A stretch of DNA of 64,000 nt from Anaerohalosphaeraceae bacterium (lineage in GTDB: Bacteria > Planctomycetota > Phycisphaerae > Sedimentisphaerales > Anaerohalosphaeraceae), in assembly GCA_035378985.1 (NCBI GenBank), contig DAOSUR010000007.1:1-64000 (forward strand), in the 5' to 3' direction. The translations under genes were made by a program, and so were the position numbers. Below, in pieces: positions 15,610 to 23,972 of the stretch; within the stretch, counting starts at the first letter, position 1; the number at the start of each line of letters is the position of its first letter. The notes beneath the pieces are model-generated. The model did not search any database, was not told the DNA's origin, and saw only the letters and a program-made list of their open reading frames with translations.

Positions 15610-16383
15610 ATGGACTCACTGGTGATAGCAGGCAAATCGTTTCGTTCGAGGTTGTTTGTCGGGACCGGCAAGTTTGCCTCGACGAGTGTGATGGCGGCGG
15701 CGATTGAAGCTTCCGGAACGGAAATGGTGACGGTGGCCCTCCGCCGTGTGGATATTCAAAATCCCTGCGATGATATGCTGTCGGCCATTGACCGAACACG
15801 GTACCAGCTGCTTCCGAATACGTCCGGGGCTCGCGATGCGGCGGAGGCCGTTCGTCTGGCGCGGCTGGCCCGCGCTGCCAGCGGGATTCACTGGGTCAAA
15901 CTGGAGGTCACGCCCGACCCGTATTATCTGCTGCCGGACGGCACGGAAACGCTCAAAGCCGCTGAAATCCTGGTCAAGGAGGGGTTTGTCGTGCTGCCGT
16001 ATATTCATGCGGACCCGGTTTTGGCCAAACGGCTTCAGGAAATCGGCTGTGCAACGGTGATGCCGCTGGCCAGCCCCATCGGGTCCAATCAGGGGATGCG
16101 GACGAAGGATTCGATTGCGATTATCATTGAGCAGGCGACGGTTCCTGTGGTGGTGGACGCAGGGCTGGGGGCGCCCTCTCATGCGGCCGAGGCGATGGAA
16201 ATGGGGGCGGATGCCGTTTTGGTCAATACGGCGATTGCCACGGCAGCGGACCCGGTTCGGATGGCGGCGGCCTTTAAGCAGGCCGTCGAAGCGGGCCGTC
16301 TGGCCTGGGAGGCGGGACTGCCGCCCAAAAGCACAACGGCGCAGGCCTCCAGTCCTCTGACCGGATTTCTGCGGAGTGAGTAG
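15610..16383 (+). CDS. thiG: Thiazole synthase ThiG
   Basis: Condenses 1-deoxyxylulose 5-phosphate, dehydroglycine and ThiS thiocarboxylate into the thiazole phosphate. TIM barrel of 257 residues that opens with the family signature FRSRLFVGTGKF. The Schiff-base lysine region WVKLEVTPDP, PLASPIGSNQG and VDAGLGAPSHAAEAMEMGADAVLVNTAIA at the phosphate site are all intact. AAGGAG lies just upstream. It sits between thiS and thiH, as in many bacteria. Confidence 0.96.
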   Translation: MDSLVIAGKSFRSRLFVGTGKFASTSVMAAAIEASGTEMVTVALRRVDIQNPCDDMLSAIDRTRYQLLPNTSGARDAAEAVRLARLARAASGIHWVKLEVTPDPYYLLPDGTETLKAAEILVKEGFVVLPYIHADPVLAKRLQEIGCATVMPLASPIGSNQGMRTKDSIAIIIEQATVPVVVDAGLGAPSHAAEAMEMGADAVLVNTAIATAADPVRMAAAFKQAVEAGRLAWEAGLPPKSTTAQASSPLTGFLRSE

Positions 16384-16387
16384 GCGG

Positions 16388-17542
16388 ATGATGGAAGACA
16401 TTCGAACCATTCTGGCTCAAAAAAATCTCGACCATGACCGGCAGGTCTGGACGGAGCAGATGCTTCGAATCCGCCCGGAGGATGTGCAGAGGGAATTGTC
16501 TGTTCTGCCCGGCAAATACTCGTTTCGGCGGCTTTTGACGCTGCTCAGTCCGGCTGCGGAAGATTTTCTGGAGGAAATGGCTCAGCAGGCCGCCCGTCTG
16601 ACGGTTCAGCGGTTTGGACGCACCATTCAGCTGTATGCTCCGCTGTATGTATCGAATGTGTGCATCAACAGCTGCCGCTACTGCGGCTACAATCGGCATA
16701 CGGTTTTTGAGCGGACGCGTCTGTCTGTCGAGGAGGCCCTGGCGGATGCGGAGGTGATTGCGGAGGAAGGATTCCGTCATCTTCTGCTGGTCAGCGGCGA
16801 AGACCGTTCCTTTGTGACGACGGCGTATCTGGCGGAGCTGGCGGCTCGGCTCCGCCGGCGATTCAGTTCCCTGAGTGTCGAGATTTATCCGATGACGCAG
16901 GAGGAGTACCGAACCCTTTTTGAAGCGGGCATTGACGGCGTAACGCTTTATCAGGAAACGTACGACCGGGCGGCCTATGCGTATTATCACCCGGCCGGTC
17001 CCAAGCAGGATTATGACCGGCGGCTGCTGGCACCGGACCGGTTTGCATCCGCCGGCATGCGCCGGATTGGGCTGGGGGTCTTGCTGGGGCTGACCGATTG
17101 GCGTCTGGAGACGCTGGCTTTGGCGGAACACGCCGCATATCTGATGAAACGATACTGGCGTTCGCAGGCGGCCTTTTCGTTTCCGCGGCTTCGACCCGCT
17201 CTGGGGGCTCCGTCAGACTGGCCGCATCTGCTTTCGGACCGGAATCTGGTGCAGATGATGCTGGCGCTGCGGCTGTGTTTTGCCGATGCGGGGATTGTGC
17301 TGTCCACCCGGGAGCGTGCCCAGCTGCGCGACCATCTGGTGGAACTGTGTGTGACCAGTATGAGCGCGGGCTCCAAAACCAACCCCGGCGGCTATACCGG
17401 CCATGACGATACGGCCGAACAGTTTGCCGTCGCCGACACCCGGACGCCCGCCCAGATTGCCCAAATGATTCGTTCCAAAGGCAAAGACCCCGTCTGGAAG
17501 GACTGGGATGCAGCCTTTGCTCAATCGGAAGTTTTTTCATAA
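16388..17542 (+). CDS. thiH: 2-iminoacetate synthase ThiH (tyrosine lyase)
   Basis: Radical-SAM enzyme that cleaves tyrosine to dehydroglycine for ThiG. It has 384 residues. The cluster motif CINSCRYC (Cx3Cx2C) is followed by GYNRH, as in ThiH, and the C-terminal MSAGSKTNPGGY is conserved in this family. Use of ThiH rather than the oxygen-dependent ThiO fits an anaerobic or microaerobic lifestyle. ATG 16388 was chosen with GGAG 11 bases before it; a GTG at 16376 overlapping the thiG stop is the alternative. Confidence 0.93.
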   Translation: MMEDIRTILAQKNLDHDRQVWTEQMLRIRPEDVQRELSVLPGKYSFRRLLTLLSPAAEDFLEEMAQQAARLTVQRFGRTIQLYAPLYVSNVCINSCRYCGYNRHTVFERTRLSVEEALADAEVIAEEGFRHLLLVSGEDRSFVTTAYLAELAARLRRRFSSLSVEIYPMTQEEYRTLFEAGIDGVTLYQETYDRAAYAYYHPAGPKQDYDRRLLAPDRFASAGMRRIGLGVLLGLTDWRLETLALAEHAAYLMKRYWRSQAAFSFPRLRPALGAPSDWPHLLSDRNLVQMMLALRLCFADAGIVLSTRERAQLRDHLVELCVTSMSAGSKTNPGGYTGHDDTAEQFAVADTRTPAQIAQMIRSKGKDPVWKDWDAAFAQSEVFS

Positions 17543-17582
17543 AAAACTTTACTTTTTGCCCTTTTTCGGCTAAAGATGCTGA

Positions 17583-17660
17583 CAGAGGGGATGGAGTCCC
17601 CCTTGAACCGCTCTGCGAGCTGATGACTCCTGCAGGATGAATGCTGCGGGAGTCTTTTTG
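17583..17660 (+). promoter_or_regulatory. Fluoride (crcB-motif) riboswitch with terminator
   Basis: The conserved pieces of the crcB motif are in order: GGGGATGGAGTCCCCC (17587-17602), AACCGC (17606-17611) and GCTGATGACTCCTGC (17619-17633). The 3' strand of the aptamer is also the 5' arm of a terminator: bases 17625-17635 pair with 17644-17654, followed by five T. Fluoride binding would keep the aptamer folded and prevent the terminator, turning on crcB 51 bases downstream. Confidence 0.93.
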
Positions 17661-17710
17661 TCATTCCCGCTTCAAGCATCCTGCTGAACTGTTGACGCAG
17701 GAGAAAAACC

Positions 17711-18088
17711 ATGTGGCAGAAATTATGTTATTTGGGTTTTGCCGGAGCCCTGGGGACGCTTTGTCGTTACTGGCTTTCGGGATTTGTTCATCGGACGTTT
17801 TCCACAACGTTTCCTGTCGGGACGGCGTTGGTCAATATTCTCGGGTGTTTTCTGTTCGGTCTTTTGTGGGCGGTGATTGAACTGCGTCTGAATATTCCCG
17901 CGCAGATGAAACTGGTGATTTTTCTGGGGTTTTTCGGGGCGTTCACAATGTTTTCGACGTTTGCGTTTGAAACGGCGCAGATGATCGATGATTCCCAGTG
18001 GTTCTGGGCTGCCGGCAATCTGATTTTGCAGAATGGTGTAGGGCTGCTGGGGATGATTGCGGGACTGACAATCGGGAAATGGATTTGA
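17711..18088 (+). CDS. crcB: Fluoride ion channel CrcB/Fluc
   Basis: Small dual-topology membrane channel that lets fluoride leave the cell. 125 residues with four hydrophobic helices. Signature segments include FPVGTALVNILGCFLFG and GFFGAFTMFSTFAFE, the latter with the Phe-box and the break in helix 3 where sodium binds. It is directly downstream of a fluoride riboswitch and followed by DUF190, a common partner. A single subunit gene is present, so a homodimer is expected. Confidence 0.95.
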   Translation: MWQKLCYLGFAGALGTLCRYWLSGFVHRTFSTTFPVGTALVNILGCFLFGLLWAVIELRLNIPAQMKLVIFLGFFGAFTMFSTFAFETAQMIDDSQWFWAAGNLILQNGVGLLGMIAGLTIGKWI

Positions 18089-18102
18089 CAAAGGAGCGAA
18101 CT

Positions 18103-18462
18103 ATGCAGCTGCCTTCAGAAGCACAATTGCTGCGGATTTTTATCGGAGAGGCCGACAAGTGGGACGGCAAGCCCCTTTATGAGGCCATTGTCCTGCTGGC
18201 TCGTCAGCGGGGAATGGCCGGGGCGACCGTGTTGCGGGGACTGATGGGGTTTGGGGCGCACAGCCGACTGCATACCGCCAAGATTCTCCGGCTGTCCGAA
18301 GACCTGCCGATTGTGATTGAGATTGTCGATAAGCCGGAGCGCATTGAGGCATTCCTTCCGGAGCTGGACCGAATGATTCAGGAAGGACTGGTTACCCTCG
18401 AAACCGTCAACATCTTTGCGTACCGATACGATGAAAAAACTTTTCGGAAAGAAGAAAAATGA
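18103..18462 (+). CDS. DUF190 family protein, CrcB-associated
   Basis: Soluble 119-residue protein of the DUF190 family, which has a PII-like ferredoxin fold and is often encoded next to crcB. Features are LLRIFIGEADKWDGKPLYEAIV, GMAGATVLRG, and the C-terminal V-x-I-FAYRY. AAGGAG precedes the ATG. It probably helps or senses fluoride or other ions, but the biochemical role of the family is not settled. It shares the riboswitch transcript with crcB and overlaps the next gene by ATGA. Confidence 0.9.
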   Translation: MQLPSEAQLLRIFIGEADKWDGKPLYEAIVLLARQRGMAGATVLRGLMGFGAHSRLHTAKILRLSEDLPIVIEIVDKPERIEAFLPELDRMIQEGLVTLETVNIFAYRYDEKTFRKEEK

Positions 18463-19061
18463 AGTTGCGCAAACTCCGAATCGACCTTTTGAAACTGCTC
18501 TTTGTGCCGATTATTTTTGTGGTGGTGTTTGTACGGCCCGCCTGGTCGCTGGATTCGTATCGGGCTTTCTTTGTTGAATTCTTAGGATATCTGTTTCTGC
18601 TGAGCGGGTTGACCGTCCGGATTTGGTGTATTTTTTATATCGGAGGGCGAAAAACCAAAGAATTGATTGCCGAAGGGCCGTATTCAATCTGCCGCAATCC
18701 GCTGTATGTGGGGACGTTTCTGCTGTCCATCGGTGTTGGGCTGTGTTTTGAAAATCTTCTGATGCTTCTGCTGGTGCCGGCGGTGATTATTCCGGTTCAT
18801 TTTCTCACTGTTATCATGGAAGAAAGCCATTTGAAGGAAAGGTTTGGGACGGCCTATCTGGAGTACCAGAGGAGGGTTCCCCGCTTCTGGCCCCGATTTT
18901 CCGCCTATCAGAGCCCGGAATACGTTGAGGTAAATGTGAAGGCCGTTCGACGGATTGCTCTGGATACAATCGGGGTGTTGCTGCTGCCGCAGGTGGAAGA
19001 CCTGCTGGAACTGCTGCATGAGCATAATATTCTGCCGGTTTTGTGGCATTTTCCGTCATAA
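18459..19061 (+). CDS. ICMT/PEMT-like membrane methyltransferase
   Basis: Membrane protein of 200 residues with four or five hydrophobic helices and the SAM-site motif GPYSICRNPLYVG, followed by E-x-x-L-x-x-x-F-G-x-x-Y-x-x-Y, as in the isoprenylcysteine carboxyl methyltransferase/phospholipid methyltransferase superfamily. The substrate is unknown. It is translationally coupled to the DUF190 gene (ATGA), so it appears to be part of the fluoride-induced transcript, an unusual partner. The last 45 residues after RFWPRF carry no known motif. Confidence 0.8.
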   Translation: MKLRKLRIDLLKLLFVPIIFVVVFVRPAWSLDSYRAFFVEFLGYLFLLSGLTVRIWCIFYIGGRKTKELIAEGPYSICRNPLYVGTFLLSIGVGLCFENLLMLLLVPAVIIPVHFLTVIMEESHLKERFGTAYLEYQRRVPRFWPRFSAYQSPEYVEVNVKAVRRIALDTIGVLLLPQVEDLLELLHEHNILPVLWHFPS

Positions 19062-19183
19062 CTTTTTTGGACTCGCAATGAAAACGTTTTTTTCTCCGTC
19101 GGCAATTCAGCTTGCCGGGGCAATGACGATTCGGCCAAGACGGCTGTAAAACGAGCCGTGGAACAGGTGCCGGACGGTTTTCT

Positions 19184-19366
19184 ATGAAGAAACAGAGATT
19201 CAGCCGGCCTGACAGGAATGACCGCAGGGAAGAGCAGCTTCGCCCCAGCCGGTATTTGGGGTACGATCGGGATGAACTGGGAATGTATCTGCTCTCTCGC
19301 GGCGCCTTGGAGATTGCGGAAACGCAGTTTCGGCGAGCCAGATTGTCGGAGATGACCTCTATGTGA
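19184..19366 (+). pseudogene. N-terminal fragment of a TPR-like protein
   Basis: An open frame of 60 residues begins with a basic stretch and continues YLGYDRDELGMYLLSRGALEIAETQFRRA, which looks like the first helices of a small TPR protein. After this the frame runs only seven residues into sequence that in another frame is enolase. The gene seems to have lost its 3' part by a join to the enolase remnant. Presence of a product is uncertain. Confidence 0.5.
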
Positions 19367-19691
19367 TCAATACCCGTTTTATCGCCCGGGGAATTCGGGA
19401 GCGGTCAACCAATGCGGTTTTGATTAAGCTCAATCAGATCGGCACCGTTACGGAAACGATGGAGGCGATTGAACTGTGCGGAAGGTCGGCTGGGGTTATG
19501 TCATCTCCCACCGCAGCGGGGAGACGGAGGATGCCTTTATGGCGGACTTTGCCGTGGCGATGGGCGGTGGACAAATCAAAACCGGTTCTGCCTGCCGCAG
19601 TGAGCGGATTGCCAAGTATAATCGGCTGTTGGAAATCGAGGCGGAATTAGGAAAAGCGGCTGTGTTTGCCAATCCGTTCGAAAAAATCTGA
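19336..19691 (+). pseudogene. Enolase C-terminal remnant, frameshifted
   Basis: Two overlapping frames give the last quarter of enolase: QIVGDDLYVINTRFIARGI and KLNQIGTVTETMEAIELC in the first, then GWGYVISHRSGETED, GGGQIKTGSACRSERIAKYN and LLEIEAELG in the second. The switch at about 19479 is explained by loss of one base. About 118 of roughly 430 residues remain; the N-terminal domain and most of the barrel are absent. The active-site Lys and Ser-His-Arg-Ser-Gly-Glu region are still readable, so the decay is recent. A functional eno must be elsewhere. Confidence 0.88.
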
Positions 19692-19702
19692 ACGGGACGG
19701 AA

Positions 19703-19909
19703 ATGTTTGGGCTGATTTTCAGTCTGGCGGTTATCTTCAGTCCGTTGGCGGCGCTGGCGGCGTATCTGATTACGTATCAGGAGTATGTCCATCATTATCC
19801 GGATAAACGGCAGGTCAGAAAAACAGCTGCCCAGGCGGCGGCGTTTGCGTTTTTTGTCTTTTTGGCGGTAGGGGCGTTTTGGGCCCTGATTCTGCCGTTT
19901 TGTCTGTGA
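19703..19909 (+). CDS. Small membrane protein, unknown
   Basis: Product of 68 residues with two hydrophobic helices (about 2-25 and 45-66) around a charged loop, QEYVHHYPDKRQVRKTA. GGGACGG lies before the ATG. The hairpin layout and intact frame suggest a real gene. It begins 11 bases after the enolase remnant, perhaps once the gene next to eno. Its stop overlaps the next small frame as TGATG. Confidence 0.6.
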   Translation: MFGLIFSLAVIFSPLAALAAYLITYQEYVHHYPDKRQVRKTAAQAAAFAFFVFLAVGAFWALILPFCL

Positions 19910-20022
19910 TGGACATGGCGGCAATCGGACTGGGAACAGGTCGGCTTCATGCGGAAAAACGTGTGTTTGAAAAGGCCGGCATGCCGGTCAGAGGAAAAAT
20001 TAAATTCGGGATAATTGAATGA
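19909..20022 (+). CDS. Small coupled reading frame of 37 codons, unknown
   Basis: A 37-residue frame (MDMAAIGLGTGRLHAEKRVF, then a basic Gly/Lys segment, ending IIE). The start overlaps the upstream stop as TGATG and the stop overlaps the MFS start as ATGA. Such double coupling supports translation. It may be a coupling peptide, or the last piece of a longer lost gene in this damaged stretch. Confidence 0.4.
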   Translation: MDMAAIGLGTGRLHAEKRVFEKAGMPVRGKIKFGIIE

Positions 20023-21224
20023 GCTCTGTTTCATCAAAATCGGCGATGCGATTTGTTGTGCTTTTGGGGGTGGTATCCCTTTTGTCGGATGTGACGTATG
20101 AGGCCGCCCGCAGCATCAGCGGGCCGTATCTGGCGGTGCTGGGGGCCGGAGCGGCGGTGGTGGGAGGGGTGGCCGGTCTGGGCGAGCTGCTCGGCTACGG
20201 CCTGCGCATCCTCTCCGGTCTTGTGAGCGACCGCACCGGACGGTATTGGCTGATGACGCTGGTCGGATATACGGTGAATCTGCTGGCTGTGCCGGCGCTG
20301 GCTCTGGCGGGCCGGTGGGAGATTGCCGCCGTTCTGCTGATGGCCGAACGATTCGGCAAGGCCCTGCGCACCCCTGCGCGGGATGCGATGCTCTCGCATG
20401 CCGCCGCTTCGGTCGGACGCGGCTGGGCCTTCGGCATCCATGAGGCGATGGACCAAATCGGCGCCGTCCTGGGGCCGCTGATTGTCTCGGCCGTATTGGC
20501 CTGGAGAGGCGATTACCGGTTTGGTTTTGCGGTTTTGCTGATTCCGGCCCTGCTGGCGCTGACGGCCCTGGTGCTGGCTCGGATTCTGTATCCGCGTCCG
20601 TCGAGTCTGGAAACGCAGACGGCCTCCGGAAGACGCGGGCTGCATCGTGCTTTCTGGCTGTATCTGGCGGCCGCTTCCTGTATCGCCTTTGGTTTTGTGG
20701 ATTTTCCGCTGATTGCTTTCCATATCAAGACGACCCGTCTGCTGGGCGATGCGTGGATTCCGTTTCTGTATGCGGTGGTGATGGGCATTGATGCTGTTGC
20801 TGCTTTGGTTTTGGGGCGATGGTATGACAAAAAGGGCATGATGGTTCTGGCCGGTGCGGCGGTCCTTTCGGCGGGCTGTGCACCGCTGGTCTTTCTGACC
20901 TCTCGGTGGGGGCTTCTGGCCGGAATGGTCTTGTGGGGAATCGGGATGGGGGCCCTCGAATCGATTCTGCGGGCGGCTGTGTCCGAATTGGTTCCCAAAG
21001 AACGCCGGGCGACGGGGTTTGGGATTTTCAATTCCGGTTTCGGTTTGGCCTGGTTTGCCGGCAGTGCCCTGATGGGGTTTTTGTACACACATTCTTTGCT
21101 TTGGCCCTCGGTGCTTTCCGCCGCCGCTCAGCTGCTTTCTGTGCCGCTGATTCTCTATGTTCAGCGGATGCAGTCCCTTAGCGAATCGGTCTCCGCAGCG
21201 CCTCCAAACCCGAGTACAAAGTAA
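20019..21224 (+). CDS. Major facilitator superfamily transporter
   Basis: Inner-membrane transporter of 401 residues with about twelve hydrophobic helices. The start SLLSDVTYEAARSISGPYL and the loop 2-3 motif SDRTGRYW (an A-type MFS motif) plus GKALRTPARDAML are typical for a widespread group of drug or metabolite exporters. The substrate is unknown. The ATG is coupled to the preceding small frame. Its 3' end overlaps the convergent pgsA gene by 47 bases. Confidence 0.85.
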   Translation: MSSVSSKSAMRFVVLLGVVSLLSDVTYEAARSISGPYLAVLGAGAAVVGGVAGLGELLGYGLRILSGLVSDRTGRYWLMTLVGYTVNLLAVPALALAGRWEIAAVLLMAERFGKALRTPARDAMLSHAAASVGRGWAFGIHEAMDQIGAVLGPLIVSAVLAWRGDYRFGFAVLLIPALLALTALVLARILYPRPSSLETQTASGRRGLHRAFWLYLAAASCIAFGFVDFPLIAFHIKTTRLLGDAWIPFLYAVVMGIDAVAALVLGRWYDKKGMMVLAGAAVLSAGCAPLVFLTSRWGLLAGMVLWGIGMGALESILRAAVSELVPKERRATGFGIFNSGFGLAWFAGSALMGFLYTHSLLWPSVLSAAAQLLSVPLILYVQRMQSLSESVSAAPPNPSTK

Positions 21225-21801
21225 CCCCCAGCACAATCAGATAGGTAATCAGGGTAAACCAGTCTCCCCAAGTCCGCGAGACAAAGGCCCATCCAATCAG
21301 GACGGTGCCGATTCCGAAGGATTGGACAAACATTTTAATCTTGCCGGAAACGACCGCTCCAAAGGGCACTCCTCTGGCTTCGGCGATATGCCGAAGGGTC
21401 TGAACAATCACTTCTCGTCCCGTCAGCAGCAGGGCGGTTCCCCAGCGGATGGTGTGCCCCAGCCATTCCGGGAGGTGGAAATTGGCCAGCAGGGGCTGTC
21501 CGACGAGGGCAAAGCACACGAACGAGCCGCAGACGAGCACTTTGTCGGCCAGCGGGTCCACGACCCGTCCGAATCGGCTGGTGACGTTGAATCGGCGGGC
21601 AATCGGACCATCGACAATGTCTGTTATTCCGGCAAGGACAAATAAGGTGAAAGCCGTCATCAGAACACCGGCGGGTTTGGGATGGCCGGTCCGGGGCGCA
21701 TACAAAATCAGCCCCAGAAAAAGCACCGTCATAATCAGACGGGCCACCGTCAGGGCATTGGGAAGGTGCCGAATGATGCCTGTCAGTCTCTGTTGTTCCA
21801 T
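21178..21801 (-). CDS. pgsA: CDP-alcohol phosphatidyltransferase, PgsA-like
   Basis: Makes phosphatidylglycerol phosphate from CDP-diacylglycerol and glycerol 3-phosphate. Membrane protein of 207 residues. The CDP-alcohol signature D-G-x2-A-R-x8-G-x3-D-x3-D is complete in DGPIARRFNVTSRFGRVVDPLADK (one residue group after ITDIV). The opening HLPNALTVARLIM is as in PgsA. Start 21801 has GAAAGG upstream; 14 more codons are possible. Other CDP-alcohol transferases such as PssA cannot be fully excluded. The tail overlaps the MFS gene on the other strand. Confidence 0.85.
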   Translation of the reverse strand: MEQQRLTGIIRHLPNALTVARLIMTVLFLGLILYAPRTGHPKPAGVLMTAFTLFVLAGITDIVDGPIARRFNVTSRFGRVVDPLADKVLVCGSFVCFALVGQPLLANFHLPEWLGHTIRWGTALLLTGREVIVQTLRHIAEARGVPFGAVVSGKIKMFVQSFGIGTVLIGWAFVSRTWGDWFTLITYLIVLGVTLYSGLEALRRPIR

Positions 21802-21851
21802 ACCTTTCGCTGGAAATATAACGGAATCGGCGGCAAACTGCAAATCTTTGT

Positions 21852-23168
21852 TTACAAACGGATGCCCGCTTCCCGGAGCACCTTAAAAACAAAATACAGA
21901 ACAGAAAGCACCGTGATTATCCACAGAGTCGGGTTGATTTGTCTGATTTTTCCTTTCAGGACCATAATCAGGGTATGAGCGAGAAAGCCGAAGGCCAGCC
22001 CTTCGCTGATGGAATAGCAAAGGGCAATCAGAACCATAATGAAAAAAGAGGGCAGGCCGTGTTCGACGTCTGAAAAGTCGATTTCTTTTATCCGCTTCAT
22101 CATAAACAGGCCGACCATGATAAGGGCCGGCGCCGTGGCATAAGAAGGGACAATTGCCACCAAAGGAGCCAAAAAGGCGGACAGCAGGAAAAAAAGCCCC
22201 GTTACGACGGCCGTCAGTCCTGTCCGGCCTCCCTGCTCAATCCCGGCGGCGGATTCGATATAGGAGGTTGTCGTGGAGGTTCCCATCAGCGCTCCGAACA
22301 TGGTTGCCGCCGCATCGATGGCCAAGAGCCGGTCGAGTTTTTGAATCTTTCCGGTCTCGTCGGCCAGCCCTGCCTGAGGTGCCACGGCCAGCAGCGTGCC
22401 GATGCTGTCAAACATGTCGATAAACATCAGGGTAAAAATGCTCGAGAAAAGCCCCCATTTTAACGCCCCGAGGATATCCAGTTGAAAGGCGACATCGGAA
22501 ATCCGAAAATCGGCCGAAATGAACTGTTTGGGTAGGGCAATCTCTCCAAACACGGCGGCCAGAGCGGTCGAAAAGGCAATTCCGAGCAGCAGGGCCCCTG
22601 GGATGCGGCGGATTTCCAGAAAGAGCATCATCAAAAGCCCTGCCAAGCCAATCAGGATGGTTTTATTGAGCGGGGCGGCCGTCACCAGCGTGACCGGATG
22701 GTCGCGTACCAGTCCCAGATTTTGAAGACCAATGAATGTAATAAACAGACCGATTCCGACAGAAATGGCGGCAATCAGGGACGGCGGAATCGCCTCCACC
22801 AGTTTTCGGCGAAGTCCGGCCAGGGTCAGTATCAGAAAGAACAGGCCCGACAGAAAAACCACACCGAGGGCTGTCTGCCAGGAAATGTGTTCCGTCAGCA
22901 CGAGCGTATAGGCAAAAAACGCATTCAGCCCCATTCCGGGGGCCATTGCAATCGGAGCATCGGCCAGCAGCCCTGTGGCGATGGTGCAGATTCCGGTTAC
23001 CAGACAAGTAATCAGAATCAGGGCTGAGGCGTCCATTCCGGTTTTGGATAAGATATCCGGGTTGACGAAAATAATGTAGGCCATTGTCAGAAAAGTGGTT
23101 AATCCAGCGATGATTTCCGTGCGAATCCGGCTTTTCCATCTTCCAATAGCGACAAACTCCCTGCCCAT
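21852..23168 (-). CDS. NCS2/AzgA-family purine permease
   Basis: Proton-coupled nucleobase transporter of 438 residues with 12-14 hydrophobic segments. RTEIIAGLTTFLTMAYIIFVNP, PIAMAPGMGLNAFFAY and FIDMFDSIGTLLAVA are the signature blocks of the AzgA (adenine/guanine/hypoxanthine) group rather than of the uracil/xanthine group. AAGGAG lies just before the ATG. It is upstream of pgsA on the same strand, 50 bases away, and may share its transcript. Confidence 0.9.
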   Translation of the reverse strand: MGREFVAIGRWKSRIRTEIIAGLTTFLTMAYIIFVNPDILSKTGMDASALILITCLVTGICTIATGLLADAPIAMAPGMGLNAFFAYTLVLTEHISWQTALGVVFLSGLFFLILTLAGLRRKLVEAIPPSLIAAISVGIGLFITFIGLQNLGLVRDHPVTLVTAAPLNKTILIGLAGLLMMLFLEIRRIPGALLLGIAFSTALAAVFGEIALPKQFISADFRISDVAFQLDILGALKWGLFSSIFTLMFIDMFDSIGTLLAVAPQAGLADETGKIQKLDRLLAIDAAATMFGALMGTSTTTSYIESAAGIEQGGRTGLTAVVTGLFFLLSAFLAPLVAIVPSYATAPALIMVGLFMMKRIKEIDFSDVEHGLPSFFIMVLIALCYSISEGLAFGFLAHTLIMVLKGKIRQINPTLWIITVLSVLYFVFKVLREAGIRL

Positions 23169-23231
23169 AAATCGTCTCCTTAGATTGATGTCGGAGGATA
23201 TTATAGACGCTTGCTCGTCGGGAGCAAAGAA

Positions 23232-23286
23232 GGTTTGAAAAAAGAAAAGGCCGACAGTCTTTTTCTCGAAAAACCGCCGGCCTTTT
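23232..23286 (-). terminator. Intrinsic terminator after PEP-CTERM gene
   Basis: aaaaggccg (23245-23253) pairs with cggcctttt (23278-23286). On the minus strand the stem is followed by a run of T. It lies 20 bases past the stop of the PEP-CTERM gene and also separates it from the permease gene. Confidence 0.7.
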
Positions 23287-23306
23287 GGAAATTAGACGGA
23301 GAAAAC

Positions 23307-23972
23307 TTACTTTTTGAACCGAATCATCACCGCTCCAGCCACAGCCAGAAGACTCAGTGTGGACGGTTCAGGAACGCACTCGTGGAGAATCACGCCGTTC
23401 CAGATGCCCACGTTGCCCATTCCCTGTACGTCGATGGATACCCACTCCGGATTGTAGTCAATCGGCAGCCAAATGATTCCGCTGTCCCAATGTCCGGGCG
23501 GAGTTCCCGGCGGCAGATGGAATTTCCAGTCATCCAGATTCATATTGTACTGGGGGTCGGAGAGCCGCTCGATGTACATCTCCGGGTCATAGCCGGGCGG
23601 GTCGGACCAAATTGGGGGTGTATTCTGTCCCACCCACAGTCCGTTCGTCCAGTTGATGGTGATAAACACATCCCCCGGCAAATCCGGAATGAGCAGTTTG
23701 TAGTCGAATGAGACTTGGATCCATTTGCCTCCCAGGATGTACGGGTCATTCCAGTACCATTCATTCCACCACGGCCGGGGCTCAGGGGCGTTCGGACGCG
23801 GGTACCGGTACCACATGCTGTTGTAGCCGGAATTTAGTTCCCTCTCCCAGGAGATTTCCTCCGGGCTGTACAGATTCACCTGAAACATTCCATCCCGGAT
23901 TTGACCGAAGATGAACGGAGAAATCATCAGGACGGCAATCAGTCCGAGGATGACAGTTTCTTTTGTTTTCAT
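23307..23972 (-). CDS. PEP-CTERM sorted exported protein
   Basis: Product of 221 residues with an N-terminal signal peptide (TVILGLIAVLMISPFIFG) and a C-terminal sorting tag: VPEPSTL, a hydrophobic stretch, then RFKK. Such proteins are cut by an exosortase and end up in the envelope or matrix. The middle is rich in Trp, Tyr, Pro and Asp (WWNEWYWNDPY) without a known domain, perhaps a beta-sandwich. Start 23972 has GGAGGG; an in-frame ATG six codons earlier lies inside that site. It stands alone. Confidence 0.8.
   Translation of the reverse strand: MKTKETVILGLIAVLMISPFIFGQIRDGMFQVNLYSPEEISWERELNSGYNSMWYRYPRPNAPEPRPWWNEWYWNDPYILGGKWIQVSFDYKLLIPDLPGDVFITINWTNGLWVGQNTPPIWSDPPGYDPEMYIERLSDPQYNMNLDDWKFHLPPGTPPGHWDSGIIWLPIDYNPEWVSIDVQGMGNVGIWNGVILHECVPEPSTLSLLAVAGAVMIRFKK

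Noticed and set aside
19107..19183. Possible ribosomal protein S2 tail (GNDDSAKTA in one frame)
   Set aside because: Only a short phrase is similar, with no supporting sequence upstream; chance cannot be excluded.
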